Shown: positions 10,075 to 23,129, numbered from the stretch's first letter. The stretch is 64,000 nt of DNA from Lepas anatifera (GCA_034440635.1 JAOTON010002243.1:1024501-1088500), one strand, 5' to 3'. Numbers and translations are program-made. Notes: generated by a model not told the origin, from the sequence alone.

Positions 10075-13000
10075 TTGATATCGGGATGACGGTAATATTG
10101 CCTCTCGTGCGGTCCGCTTATCATGCATTGGTTTCCTGATTAGGTATTCAACCGTATCATTGTCCGGGCACGGGCGTCTGGCAGCGTTAATACGCCGGTC
10201 ACGCCAGATCCCCTCAGGGTACAACTAGTCTCAGCCGCTCTGACGAGAGGCCCGGCGGGACCCACACAGCCAACGCTGTCGATTTCATTTCAGCACACTG
10301 TGCCGATTTTGCGTGCTGACTGGAGAAATGTGGGCGCCGCATCTCCGGACGGGGCTTCTCCGCCGCCTCCGATAGTTGACGCATTCTGTGAAAGTCGGCT
10401 ACTTTTTGCTCGAAGATAGGAGTTGTCCGTCTCAGAGACATGACATATTGCAGTGAATCCTGTGTGAGAGAGCAGGGGGTGGCCGGCGACTGCTGAACAG
10501 TGACCACGGTGCCAGCCACACTTCGCAGCGCCATCTCACGCAGACGGCTCGGCAAGTGGCCGGGGTAAACGATGCATCACATTGGGACGCGGCCGCCCAG
10601 AATCAATCACCGCCACTATCTTTTATTCATGAGGATAACTGGCATCATACGGGGAGGGTGACAATATTCGTCCGGGGAAGACGATTTAGTGTGGCCGCGC
10701 GTCACCGAAAGACTCCTTACCCGATGACCCTTGACCCGAACTGAGACGTCGGATGCGGCCCCAGCACGTGACGCGAGCCACCGTGAAATTGGCTGACTCG
10801 AATCCTCCCATGCTGAGAAGATGCCCACCAGATTACATCTTGTCATAACAAGCAAAAAGTAAGAGGATCAAGTGAATGGATTTCGCTTGAAATAGGCGGC
10901 GGATGTCTCCAGGATGATTTATATTCCACATTGAGTTGTTGGAAAACAATAAGAGAGATCGTTTCAAGTATAGGTGGTGCGTATCCGTATTTCCAGCCTT
11001 AAACCGTGTTGTTACACTTTCGCAAAACTTTCGCTGAAGACTTCTGCCGAAATTGAGTATCCAAAATGCGTATTTCTCGGGAAAAGCGACGGTCATATCT
11101 GGGGCCGCTGGCTGCGGAGTACCAGTCACATAAATACACGTGCAGTTTCATTTAGCGCTGCCTGGGTCGGCCGTAAACCACAGCAAGCGCGGTGACGCCG
11201 ACAGCCAAGGGCCAACCTTTACCGCGGCCTTCGCCGAGCGGCCTTCTCCTTCCGGCCTGCCGAAGCCAGCCGGGGTGATTCAGCAGACTTCTGGCTGCGG
11301 CGGTGACCTGTCCTGACGCCTTCCGTCCGGCCCCGACCCAAAACAAGTACTGGTGTCGGCAGCTTCAGCAATGGCCGGTGGCGACGCCAGGTCGCGCCTA
11401 GTAGGCTGCGCCGCCGAGCTCCCATCGGTCACGTGGGCCTGGCCGGGGTGGTGATGGTTTTGGACAGCAAACAGATGCCACTGGGGCAGATATGGGCCAG
11501 GGGGTTGGACAGAACAGATGCCCGTGTGTTATTCGAGGTATGATAGATTCGTCAGTGCTGTTGTCTGGAAAACAAAACGTGCCACGGTTGATAAGTGCAT
11601 GAAAGGGGAGCAGGATTGTATGTAATGGATGTCTGAAATCTGGTTTGAACAAGCCAATAGCTTGGGCAACATAAAATGGGCTAACTACTAATAGAGGAGG
11701 GTATCTGCACATACTGAGGGTGGAGTCGATGAGCGAGCGTAGCGCCGTGGTTAGACGGGAGGAACAACCTATTTATGTAGTTAGGAAGCAAAATGTTAGC
11801 ATTCTTTAAGTTCATTACTCACGTGTTAATGATTTGTTTTTTTATTACACAATTTTCTAGTGTGGTTGTGTGTGTTTGGGTGGGGTTTGGGATTTGGGTG
11901 GGCCCGGTTGCTGCTGATTTTAAGCCGTCAGCCCGTTTGTGGTGAAATGGCTTATCAGCCCGAAGGCCCGGTATCTGAAACCATAACGACTGTATACAGA
12001 TTTATTTACTTTAAACTGTCTAAACATATTTTAAGCCATTTATCCTGAAAGTTTTTTGACCAAACTTTAAAGGTGTGGGCATCGAAGCCTGCTATCTTAA
12101 TTATTCGCGAAATGATACTGAAAACACGTTGAAACATGCCTTGCTTATGATGCAGCTTACTTCGATAATGACCAGCATACCTTTAAAACAATGGGCATTC
12201 GATGAGGATGAATGGCAGTAAAGAATCAGGATGAAATAGCCCACTCAATCAGCATTTCCTCCATGGTTGATTTTAAAATCATTTTGTGTGGCGCCTCATT
12301 GAGTTCATATGTTTTGATAGGAGGGAGCTGACGTTTTGCTAAATTTTCGAATATCGGGAATGGGGTGGATACCAAAATCCCCATTGTCCTGAATTGATAA
12401 TGTGAGCATTTTTAATTTGCGTAACAGCTTGGAATATAGTGATTGTTTGCTTGGGTCGCCTTGTGGGGCACGGCGGCCATCGCCTTCTTGATAAAGAACC
12501 ATTAGTTTTCACGTTGCACCAACATGGTTAAATGTTGCACCCATCTCCCAGTATCTGACACAAAACAACTCGTCCATCCACATTACCGGGCTTAACTTTT
12601 CCGTTGTTTTTTGTATTTGGGCTGGCTTAGGTATCTAGGCCGTGTTTTACGTTATGATCATTTATGAAACATTTTTATAAATTTGCCGAATGTAAGTTTA
12701 TTTGTTTAAATATTTGTACTCTTAAAATATATTCTAAAATTTGATTTAAAATAGAAGTGTGTGTGCATTTGTTTTTATAGCCCTTTTGGTTTTTATATGT
12801 TTTTACTTTGAATTTTTCAGCTGTTCTAAGCCCGCTGAATTTGCGATCGAGCCATATATTTGGTATTGTTTTGTGTTTTGTGTTTTTGTTTCGTGTATTT
12901 TGTGTGTGGGGTTTAGTGGTATTTGGGGGAAGTGTTTATGTTAAGCTTTAATGAAGTTTATTTGAGGCCAGGGGTATCTCCCAGGAAAATGAATGATGTA

Positions 13001-14735
13001 GTATATTCATGTTTTGTGATTTGGTTTTCTAGGCTGACCGCTCTCCCTGTTCTCCCACGACTAATTTTATTCTAGTCTTGTAAAATGTTTTTTTGTGTAT
13101 TCCTTACTTATACTGCTTTTATGGATTTGATCTTTGGGATGAGAGCGATGAGCTGTGGGGTCAACTTATCACATTTTCTTGATCTAGGTTATTAGGCCGT
13201 TTGAATTTGGGCTCCATAATAGTTTGTACCTGTCATTTTCCCATTTTGAGGACATGGGAATGGCTCTAGATGGCATTTTTTTTACCTGAAGCGAAGCTTC
13301 TGAAGATGTTCTGCTGAGCTGGTGTTGAATCATATGTGAAATGGGTTAATGACTCCTTTGAAATGGTTCTGACATATGGTACAGGCTCCATTTATATTTT
13401 ATTCACCCATATATGACTGGATTTTGAAGTCATTAGGATTTCATGATGAAGTACGCATGATTGTGCATGTAGGCATTATTCAATATTTGATTATAAATAT
13501 TGATACGGTTTGTACTTGTTTTGACCCTGACATGTACGATGAAGTTGCTTCTGCTCATCCTGATGTGTTTCTTAAATCCATGCTCACATATTGTAATGCA
13601 TTTAAAGCTGCGGGGCTGAATAAGTTATGTTTCGGAAAACTGGTCTGACTGAAAAGGCTTATTTAACTTAAGAAAATTGACTTTGAGTCCCGTTGTTAGC
13701 CCGGAATGTGGGTGAAGCCGTATGCCGGCATTGGCCTGTGGTTGCGGTGCCGCGGGCCTGGGTTCCGCCCGCTGCTAGTGTGTATACTTGTATTTGTGTG
13801 AGTGTGTGTGTGCGTGTGTTGGAAATCCATGTGTCATCATAGCTAATTAAGTTTGTCAATAGAGCTGGAGAGGGGCTTTGATTTAAAGGGAGATACGCGA
13901 AAAAATTATTATCGTGGTTTCTTGCTATTTGAAAAATCCTGATTACGAAACTATCAATTATTTTTGTATCTTCGGGAAAATTTTGGGAGGCCACTCACTT
14001 ATTATCGAAATAGGTAAACAGTTCCGATAAAATGCTGAAACCTTCAACCATCACTTACTTTTCGAAAACTATTTAAAATTGAAAAAGTAATGTCGTTTTG
14101 TAATAAAAATGTCTGCTCTCCTGTATTTGTATTTTAATTAATTTTCAAAAGCTTTTAAAAACTAAAAAATGAATAAGTTTGCCCTAGAAACGGAAAAAAC
14201 ATAATTACTCAAGTCTTCAGCGGTTTCGTATCTCGGGTCTTGAGTCATTTTCTGCTTCAGCCCCAAGATGACAAAATTTTTGCGTCAGATAGGTCACGTG
14301 ACCCCGGTTTGAGAATTCCTAGGCTTCTGATTGGTTAATTGTGATTTCTTTTAAGCCCTATATTTCTGTTTCAAAAGAGTTTTGGAATGTTGTTTTTATT
14401 TTTTTCTGTAGTAGTCTAAAGTTCTACATCACTGCTTAGGATAGATATGACCTAATTCTTAGAGAAATTGATAGCCTTAGCCGTGTGTACGTCATATACA
14501 CCGATATGAGGTGTACCGGTAAAGTCGTCTAGAAATGTTGACTTTGAGAGCAATTTTAAGGCATTTGCAGGCCGAATTCACAAAAATTAGAATAAGGCTT
14601 CTGAAACAACTTGTTGTGGCCTTTTGATCTAGCCAATAAAATTTTTTCGCGTATCTCCCTTTAAGCGCCGTTAGCGTTTTTGCCTCAATCGAGCGTCATA
14701 TCTTTGTATGTCAAGGTGATGTAATTATGAAAATA
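10075..14735. other. Intronic DNA: GC-rich 10.1-11.7 kb, AT-rich 11.8-14.7 kb
   Basis: No exon or element with defined ends was recognised. The first part is GC-richer with open frames up to 113 codons on the minus strand (10214..10555), without a recognisable domain. The rest is AT-rich. A 90-codon plus-strand frame at 13376..13648 looks protein-like in composition but is unassigned. A short (TATGT)n run lies at 14737-14762. Confidence 0.5.
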
Positions 14736-14938
14736 TATGTTATGTTATGTTATGTTATGTTACATTTAGGTACTCTTGTAGCGTATCGAAGGGTTCCAGA
14801 CACTTCCCTCAGCGTAGGACTGGGTGAGTGCCTCCCGCAAACGTTCTGCTTTTAGTCTTCCAATAACAGATATATCAGCAAAATAGATAATAGAACCTGC
14901 TTGGTACGACACAAAAGCTTGTTTGTATGGATTCTGAA

Positions 14939-15098
14939 CAATGGTGGATACAGGGTGCTAAGGAGTTCAAGCCCCTCTTCCTCCAATATCAGAGGGCCTA
15001 TAGCAACTGCATAGCCGGAGGCTGCTCCGAGGCTGTGACGAGGGAAGCTCGAGCCCCCTAATACCACCCCCTCCCAGGGAGCCCTTGATCCGCCACTG
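14939..15098. mobile_element. 160-bp hAT-type MITE
   Basis: The right end reads, on the minus strand, CAGTGGCGGATCAAGGGCTC. The left end is the decayed counterpart CAATGGTGGATACAGGG. The flanks are an 8-bp TSD with one mismatch, ATTCTGAA (14931-14938) and ATCCTGAA (15099-15106). The interior has CCTATAGCAACTGCATAG and a GAAGCTCGAGCCCCC segment, shared with the long element at 51164..53005. Confidence 0.85.
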
Positions 15099-15275
15099 AT
15101 CCTGAACATGCAGCTGTTATCTCGACTAGCTTACAGTTAAGCCAAGTTAAACGTCAATTTACCGCTGTTTGCTGGTCCTTTTTAGACGATTGCGACAGCG
15201 TAAGCATTCGCCATTGCCCGGAGCGTGAGCGTCGCCCGCTGCACTGTGCGGCCTGCATGGTGTCGGCCGTCACCA

Positions 15276-15880
15276 CTCTGCAGCCGTACAACAGTCCAAA
15301 CGGGGCGGCGGAACCGGCCGCCGCCACTCCGCAGCCGTACAACAGTCCAAACGGGGCGGCGGAACCGACCGCCGCCACTCCGCAGCCGTACAACAGTCCA
15401 AACGGGGCGGCGGAACCGACCGCCGCCACTCCGCAGCCGTACAACAGTCCAAACGGGGCGGCGGAACCGGCCGTCACCACCCGCAGCCGTACAACAGTCC
15501 AAACGGGGCGGCGGAACCGACCGCCGCCACTCCGCAGCCGTAAAACAGTCCAAACGGGGCGGCAGAACCGGCGGCTCTGCAGCCGTACAACAGTCCGGGC
15601 AGGGCGGCGGAACCGGCCGCCGCCGCTCCGCAGCCGTAAAACAGTCTGGACGGGGCGGCGGAACCGGCCGCTGCCACTCCGCACCCGTTAAACAGTCGAA
15701 ACGGGGCGGCAGAACCCGCCGCCACTGCCCCGCAGCCGTACAACAGTCCGCACGGAGCGGCGGAACCCGCCGGTTCTGCAGCCGTACAACAGTCCAAACG
15801 GGGCGGCGGAGCCGGCCGTCGCCACTCCGCTGCCGTACAACAGTCCGGGCGGGGCGGCGGAACCGGCCGTCGCCGTCAGC
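15276..15880. repeat. 51-bp minisatellite, about 12 units
   Basis: Units are built on CAGCCGTACAACAGTCCAAA, then CGGGGCGGCGGAACCG, then CCGCCGCCACTCCG. Units are 51 bp with some shortened ones. The array is strongly GC-rich and open in several frames on both strands, which explains the long spurious frames here. It does not share sequence with the 51-bp array at 7179. Confidence 0.93.
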
Positions 15881-16448
15881 CCGCCTGATAAGACGGAGCG
15901 TTAACGCTACAAGCGGCGGACAGGTCCGGTCTGGTCCGGCCCGAGCAGCGCCCTCGACGGGTACCCAGAGGCGATGGTAGGAATCAGGCCAGATGGCCGC
16001 CAGCTTCAGAGAGAGGTGCCAGAGGCGGGGCGAGCGGCGCAGCTCCGACGCCCAGCGTGCTGTCGCCGGGCAGAAATAGCGATAGTTGTGGCAAGGCGGA
16101 GGAGTCACAGAAACTGGTGTCACAACGCCACTGGTTTTAGTTCCCTGGATTATAAATGAAGGCACAGAAAGTGGTGTGCTGGAAAAGTCATAGACGCCAA
16201 ACAGATCGATAAGCTATCCACCGTTTCAATGCAAAGTCATGCATTGATTGAAATGAATTTTAACTAGCATATATGACGGCAGGCTTTGCTGCAGCATTCG
16301 CGCTACCTCCAGAGAAAGGCATTTCAGTACCGTGCCTCGATTCATTGCTGGGCCCAAAGGGAGCATTTTTTATTATTATAAATTGTGTCCAAGTTGTTCC
16401 CCGTATGGCTGCTGGAATCGGAGTCTCACTTAAGTCCTCAAGGGACTT

Positions 16449-16646
16449 CAGGGCATATTTCAAGGAATTGGACTGGTGGGCATTTGGCTAAAAAGGGCAC
16501 GAATTCCCACCAAAAGGGCACTCCTAGAGGATCAAATGACTGGTGGCTGGTGGGCACTGGGCCGTTCAGGGCCGTTCACTGGTGGACGTAGCACGGGGGA
16601 CTGGTGGGCAAAATGCCCGCCACTTTGTAGCTTAAAATATGCCCTG
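16449..16646. mobile_element. 198-bp hAT-type MITE
   Basis: A perfect 8-bp TSD, AGGGACTT, lies at 16441-16448 and 16647-16654. Both termini read CAGGGCATATTT inwards, with further imperfect pairing (GTGGGCATTT against GCGGGCATTTT). There is no coding capacity. The 8-bp TSD and CAGGG start fit the hAT superfamily. Confidence 0.88.
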
Positions 16647-16723
16647 AGGGACTTGTCACGGAGACCCCGACCCCACCACCCGAACGAGCAATTCCCAAAA
16701 TGCAGGGTAAATTTAAAAAGCAA

Positions 16724-16936
16724 AGTTTAACGTCCCACAAAGCACAGGGACGGCCGCCCCGCTCAGGTCACCCTCTCACGAGTCAGTTACCAGCCGACGT
16801 ATGTACGTCGGGTAAGCTATTGAGCGCCGCAGCGTCTCAGGGGAACCGATCCCAAGCCTGGACATGCAATGCCACTGCATGTTTCTGAGCAACGGGCCGG
16901 AGCCCAATGCTCTACCAACTGAGCTACGGGGGCGAC
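16724..16936 (-). mobile_element. tRNA-derived SINE, family B, copy 2
   Basis: The minus strand begins GCCCCCGTAGCTCAGTTGGT, a near-intact tRNA A-box region, continuing AGAGCATTGGGC. It then has an inserted stem (CATGCAGTGGCATTGCATG) and GGGATCGGTTCCCC as B box. The body matches copy 1, including CGGGGCGGCCGTCCCTGTGC and the GTGGGACGTTAAAC end. The extra hairpin in the tRNA part argues against a working tRNA gene. Confidence 0.78.
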
Positions 16937-17151
16937 AACAATTTCATCGTGAGGTTCGTTACAACTTTGAGCTCCGCTTGGTAGGTAAATAATTCATATG
17001 CCTTTTTATTTTGCGTCTAAACGCTTTGTGATGGATCTACTTGGAATCCCTGGGGATCCCGATCCCTGGATGGGTCTATTGACGTTCATGTTAGCCTGAC
17101 CGTGCGTTGCTCACGCTCATGCTACAGCAATACAGCAGGCCACACCGCTGC

Positions 17152-17265
17152 CAAAGGCGATGAACAGGCCCGTCAGCCACGGCCATGAACAGGCCCATCA
17201 GCCACATGCGATGAACAGGCCCGTCAGCCACAGGCCATGAACGGGCCTGTCAGCCACAGGCGATT
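17152..17265. repeat. ~28-bp tandem repeat, four units
   Basis: Units of ATGAACAGGCCCGTCAGCCA plus CAGGCG repeat four times with a few substitutions. Confidence 0.85.
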
Positions 17266-17731
17266 GAAGTGGCGACCGGACATGCATCCCCCTCCCCGAG
17301 AGGTTGAACTAGCCAGAGACTTCCCCTTTTCCCAGAAAGGACGAGAGACTTGATATTCCTTCCGCCAGAACGCATTCCTTTATTAGATGTGGCGGCTACA
17401 TTAATGATTGCTCGATTTCAACGAGGCACCAACTGTCTAAGTTATACGGCGTCACCCACTCTCACCCTGTTGGGAGAGATTTGGCGGATCATATCAACTT
17501 ATTCAAACGTTATACATGGACTTGAACCCGGGAGCCATCCACTAACTCACGCTCTCCCACAGCGGCTATATTGTGAATAGTTATTTCTAGAACATTCCGT
17601 AATTTAATATTTACAATCCTTGCCCTCCATCCTACAACCGTCCCTGAGTGATTCATTCCCATCAGGCGTGGAGACCCTCCTCCCACCCCAAGTAAAGACT
17701 CTGTGCCGACTCGCCGGCATCCAACACTTAC

Positions 17732-17932
17732 AGAGCACGTCCAGTAGATGAGTCAGCTCCATGACGGGGTCGGTGGAAATGCTGCAGACGAAGGCGCCCT
17801 GGTCGCTTCTCCGCACGCCGTCGATCTTAAGCGAGTTGTCCCGCACCAGCTGGAAGCGGGGGTCGATGATGGCGACCACGTGGCCGGCGCTGATGATACG
17901 CATGCCCTTCCGCCACACCGCCTTATACGAGC
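17732..17932 (-). CDS. Ig-domain cell-adhesion gene, exon encoding second half of Ig1
   Basis: This is an internal exon of a lachesin/klingon/IgLON-like neural cell-adhesion protein, a family of secreted or GPI-anchored surface proteins with about three Ig domains. The exon opens after an AG acceptor (17934-17933) with a split codon. It then has 66 codons and one last base before a GTAAGT donor at 17731. The protein has the core tryptophan (VWRKG), the DPRF strand, a SLKI strand and the D-x-G-x-F-x-C motif with the second Ig cysteine. It ends in LLDVL plus a base that makes Tyr with the next exon, as in the family's DVLYP junction. The first Ig1 cysteine should be in an upstream exon, which I could not find. 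It resembles klingon-type proteins more than others, but the subfamily is uncertain. The 9.85-kb intron downstream holds SINEs, MITEs and arrays. Confidence 0.85.
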
Positions 17933-20900
17933 CTGCCGCAGGGAAACGCTGGTGTGAGAACGCCTCTGAAGATGGGACACAACGATACGGCCCGACTTCC
18001 TCGGGCTGTGGAGAGTGCCTCCAGTAATGCTGTGACGCGGTTGCAGACGGGGGTGTCACCACGGATACATATTGGGAGGCCAACTTCGACCTAGCGACAA
18101 CCGGGACCGGGGATGGGTAGAGGGTGGAAGCAAAGGTTGAACATTTTAGCTGTCCTTAGAACGTTGCTGGTGCTGCTCACCAACAATAAAACTGGGAAAA
18201 CTTGCGCAAAATCACGCAGATACGGAGGGAAGACACAAAACTTAGGTTGAATCCCAAAATGTTTTGCAGGACGTCCCCCTGGTTTGTCCGTTGCGAGGAC
18301 GTGCTCCTCCCCGCTTTGAACGCCTGTGACCGTGGATCTCCAGGTTTGTATGGCAATATGCCTGCCCACCCCAAAGCCGGACATGGACACCAGCGGAAAC
18401 CTGCGACTCCGTGCACGCTTACGCTGAGCATTGTGTTGTGCATTGTCTTTTATTGATTTGTTCACACCCTGGACGTGATGCAGGAACAACCGTGAGGGCA
18501 TGAATACGACGCCACCACAAGGAGCTTTCAAACGTTGAAGCGGTCTGCCAGTCAGTCAGGCAGCGTACTAAGAAACAATGGTGCTCTTGCGACTTCTCTC
18601 TACTACAGGGACCCAGAGGTGCAGAAAGTATGCCGGCTGTCACCAACTCAATGCGGCGTATGCCTCTTCTGTCACACAGAGCTGGAAATCATAATTTTAT
18701 TCTTGAATACTGTTTCCAATATGCTGAATGTCCTCTACCTGTCTCTTACTTTTTGCAGCAGACAAGGTTCAAGCACCAAACCATTACAGCATGAAAGAAG
18801 TAAAATTTGTTTTCATTTTTAGGTCATGTTTTTGTTTTTGGAAGGCAAATTTCCAATTATGGGTCATTGTTTCCAGCATTGGGATCATAATTATTATTGG
18901 CACCTCTGCCCGCAGTTTCCCCCAATGACATGCATTTCCCTTTTTGAAGAAGTTTCCATTTTTGGAAGGAGTGTTTCCATTGATGGTACATTTCCCCATG
19001 ATGGAATGTAGCAATTATCATGAAAATTATTATTATTGGGAACATATCTAATAATCGGAGCGTACACACAATTGGGAACCCTGACCACAGCTTCCCCCCC
19101 CACTAAACTTCTATCTCACATATAAAAAAGGACAAAAATTTCAATGTCAACATAGGATTTGGACCTACCTAAAATGTGTTGGTAAAGTGGACCTTAGGTA
19201 GCATTTTTATCGACAGATCAAATGCTTAAAATTTGCCTCCCCACCCCCGATTATCACCTGCCTGGTCGTTCCTTCATGCAGTAAAAACTCTGAGGCAACT
19301 ACCCTGCATAGATGTAGAACTATGTCTATTGGCCTAATAGGAACAGAGGTATTGGAATTCTCATACCAAAGAAATATCCAGTGTAGTCAAAATCCCGCTT
19401 TAACTCCAAGCAGTGCAGGTCCTGTGTGTTGCTTACTACCACTGGTAGTAAGCAACACACCCCCAACCAGCGTTTTTTGAAGTCTTTCTTTCTGAGATTT
19501 TCTGTGATTTTCTGAGATGAGAAGGGGGTCTACTGGGCCCCCTTCCAGTGCACGTTAGTGCCAGGCCCCTCTCCAGTGTGGGTGTTAACACTTTGTGGAG
19601 GACTGCATTGCCACACATTTGCTATCTGTACAATATTGACATGATAATTTGATCATGAAATCTCACCTGAATCACTGTTGTTGCCAGTCTGTTGCTGGCA
19701 CCAACTCTCCCAACTTCCTCCAGCTCCAAATCTATCCGACCAATCTAGGGCACAAATAAAATAAGGCACAAGCAAGCTAAGGAATGAAAAACTAAGTTTG
19801 ATATCCGAAAGTGCATCAGTCTTACAGTCGCCTACATTCATCTTAGATTAGCCATGGGCAGCGATATCTATTCTAGCTAGTTTTAGCCTGCACTTATCTC
19901 AGATATACCCAATAAATATGCCCTCAGAAGAAGTGGCTTCCCACCTGTGTAAATGTTTTGGCAGGCTCTAAATAACATAAAAATTTTGAACTTGTCTCGT
20001 CGCTGTTGCGTTGTTTAAGTAGAATTGCTGCCCAGCTATGTTTATTTTTCACTCATTTAGTACTTTTCTTAGTAGCTTTTAGGCGTACTTAATAACAAAT
20101 TTAAAAAAATAGGGGCCACTAAACCGAAGAATCTCAAACTGTAAATATGATTTAACCTGAAAAATGGACAGAGGAGTACTTGGTAAAGTATCTGCGTTAT
20201 CTTTAATGCCTTAAATATGCCCACAATCGTGTATTTCTCGAAAAAAATTGACTGTCACATTTCGGGTTTCTAGGTGGCAACTTTCTGGCAACTACTAACA
20301 ATCGGCACCATTGGGCTGTATGTTAAAATCTGGCAACTGTGACAGCGGTTTCCGGGTTTTCTGCAGCGGGGGTCCCTCATTTTAGTAGAAACTGAACACA
20401 GTACCAATATTGTATCACTAATGGTACGCTGTGCAATTGAAGAACAGAGCTGCTAAATTAGAATATTCGGCACACGCTTCATTCTGTATTTCGAAAATAT
20501 GTGGTTTGAGTTTGAACCATATAACCAGGATCGCTATTTTGTCACACTTATGCACCTCAATTTTCGTAAATGTATCACAAACTCCAGTAGCCGAGTTGGC
20601 AAGTTTCTGCACCTCTGCAGGGACCATCGTCATCAGATTTCTTTAAAGGGTTCGCTTGCCTCTTAGAACGACAGCCGATATCAAAGGCGGTGAAGGGGCA
20701 TAATCCTCCATACTTGGAAGTAAATAATTCGTTTCATAAATCTAAGGAAGCTCGTGTTCTTTGATGTTCACTTGGGTCCTTTCAAAACGCTACGGTGCAC
20801 GTAGTACGAAAGTAGTAATCAAAGTAGTATCAAAGTAGTAATAAAAGTAGTAGTAGTAATCAAAGTGGTATCAAAGTAGTAATCGTAATGCAGGTGACGT

Positions 20901-21695
20901 AGTGATCGAAGGGTTTTAATCTAATCGACCAGTTACCACAACTATTTCTCTTCTTGTACTGCATGTACTCATTTTGCTGGTGACGACAAAATGTTTTCGC
21001 CAAGACGAGCGCATTGGGTAGGTTTAGCTCTTTGCTTGCACAGCAAAGAACTGTCGAATACAAAAATACAAGATCCCCGAGGGAAAAAGTAAAAACGTGC
21101 AGATCAATACCATTTTTAGAGCTGTCAAAGAATGACCAGGAATTACAAGATTTTATTGATGAACCAAGCATGTGTTCCAAATATGCTTTCCACTTTCACG
21201 GCATGACGAGATGAAATTTGTTACCATTGTGTTCTGATCTGGTTTCAGCATTATAGGCGCGTGTACAATAACTTATTCATCGAAACCTTCTAAGCCCAAA
21301 TCAGCGAATATTACAGTGAAAAATGGAATCGTGGGCCGGGGAATTTTCTACAGTATCTGAAAAACTGTTCTGAAGGGATTTGACTTCTTCACTGAGTGCA
21401 ACATTTGGTACGCTGCTGGCTGATGGAAGAAGGCAGAAAATTTGAAAGTTGGTGAAAGTTATTAACTTTTTAACAAACCAGTCGATGTCAAACCAGTCAA
21501 ACCGCCCTAGGACCACGGGGAGGGCCACTGAACCAGGCAAATCTACATCGAATACAGCCTACCCGTTGTGCTTAAGTTATGCATAGTTACAGTGAATACA
21601 TATGAAATAAAATGCCAAAATAGCTGACAGTCTCAGCACATTTCCCGATATCTGAATGCTCCCTCCTTCAAGTGGAGCCGTTCTTGATGTGACTG
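17933..21695. other. Sequence upstream of the Ig1 exon, no further exon recognised
   Basis: Mostly AT-rich unique-looking DNA. It contains an 18-bp-arm palindrome at 19424..19460 and an AGTAGTAATCAA-type short repeat near 20810-20890. I searched the minus strand for the missing first half of Ig1 (an L-x-C strand) and saw no convincing candidate. Confidence 0.5.
19424..19460. repeat. Near-perfect palindrome
   Basis: Arms of 18 bp, GTGTGTTGCTTACTACCA and its exact complement, are separated by a single C. A transcript of either strand could form a long hairpin with almost no loop. Confidence 0.95.
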
Positions 21696-21697
21696 AA

Positions 21698-22245
21698 GGA
21701 GGCATTTCTCCGGCGGCTCTGCACATCAGCCACTGCGCATTTCTCCGGCGGCTCTGGACATCAGTCACTTCGCATTTCTCCGGCGGCTCTGCACATCAGT
21801 CACTGCGCATTTCTCCGGCGGCTCTGCACATCAGTCACTGCGCATTTCTCCGGCGGCTCTGGACATCAGTCACTGCGCATTTCTCCGGCGGCTCTGCACA
21901 TCAGTCACTGCGCATTTCTCCGGCGGCTCTGGACATCAGTCACTGCGCATTTCTCCGGCGGCTCTGCACATCAGTCACTGCGCATTTCTCCGGCGGTTCT
22001 GCACATTTCTCCGGCGGCTCTGGACATCAGTCACTGCGCATTTCTCCAGCGGCTCTGCACATCAGTCACTGCGCATTTCTCCGGCGGCTCTGGACATCAG
22101 TCACTGGCATTTCTCCGAGGTCTGACATCAGTCACTGCGCATTTCTCCGGCGGCTCTGGACATCAGTCACTGCGCATTTCTCCGGCGGCTCTGCATATCA
22201 GTCACTGCGCATTTCTCCGGCGGCTCTGCACATCAGTCACTGTGC
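21698..22245. repeat. 36-bp minisatellite, about 15 units
   Basis: Units are TCTCCGGCGGCTCTGCACAT followed by CAGTCACTGCGCATTT. Variants with GGACATC alternate with GCACATC over much of the array, suggesting a two-unit higher-order pattern. Confidence 0.93.
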
Positions 22246-22519
22246 AGCACTGGAGTCGGACGATGCACGAACTTCCCTCAACCCGGTCATTATTTTTCCG
22301 ACGCATTTGTACAAGTGAACCGGCGCCGACGTGGATCAAAGCTCGGGTGCTGCGCGAGCCGCTGAGAGCTCCTGCGCTTTTTCTCAGATATGCCATCTTG
22401 TCACCGTGATTTGCATACTGGTACTCCATGCGTTATTTTGTAACACTAGTGCTGTGTTTGGAATTTCCGGTTTCCACGTGATGATGAGGTGTTGACAGTG
22501 AGGGGTCAGAAAACCCAAT

Positions 22520-22655
22520 ACCAGGACTTTTACCTGAATGTTTTGCGATTGTAGCTTAATTAGGAAAATTTTTAATACGGACTTTACCTGAATGTTTTGC
22601 GATTGTAGCTTAATTAGGGAACATTTTTAATGGGACTTTACTTAATATTTTTGCC
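22520..22655. repeat. ~55-bp tandem duplication
   Basis: ACCTGAATGTTTTGCGATTG followed by TAGCTTAATTAGG occurs twice, then a third decayed unit. Confidence 0.85.
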
Positions 22656-23129
22656 TAACTAAGCAAAAATCAAAGATGATCTAAACTTTAGGTCTCCTCG
22701 AAACGCACGCGACTCCGGATAATTTACACTACAGTCTTTAATGTGTATACTGTGAAAATAATTTTCGACTAGGGTTACATTGAAAAATGCGACTCGAAAC
22801 AAGTACAATAATTTCGGTTAAGTAGCGAAGTGTCACTTTAAGGGTCAAAGGTCAAAAACCTCTTTATCTTGCTACCTACCATTTCTCAGTGCATCATTCT
22901 CATTATTTGACTCACAACCTTGCCGAAACGCGACCGGTATCAGTTTAAGCTGCCATAGTAGCCTGAAAATCACATCAAACTGAATTGATTTTGATTGATC
23001 AAACTGAATTGAGATTGAAAGAAAAACCCAATGTGCTCCAGGGGGACGACAGGGAGATCGCTTCCCCTCGGTCCAGTCGGGCCTCCGGCAGGGGCCTGGC
23101 CCTGATGGAGCCCCTGCCCCACAGAGCTT

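Noticed and set aside
15182..16165. 327-codon minus-strand frame, Arg/Pro-rich
   Set aside because: Mostly the 51-bp GC-rich array, with similar frames on the opposite strand.
16850..16936. Functional tRNA gene on the minus strand
   Set aside because: The A box is good, but a long extra stem separates it from the B box and the sequence continues into a SINE body shared with 5646..5858.
21656..22318. 220-codon frame with ISHCAFLRRL repeats
   Set aside because: Translation of the 36-bp array.
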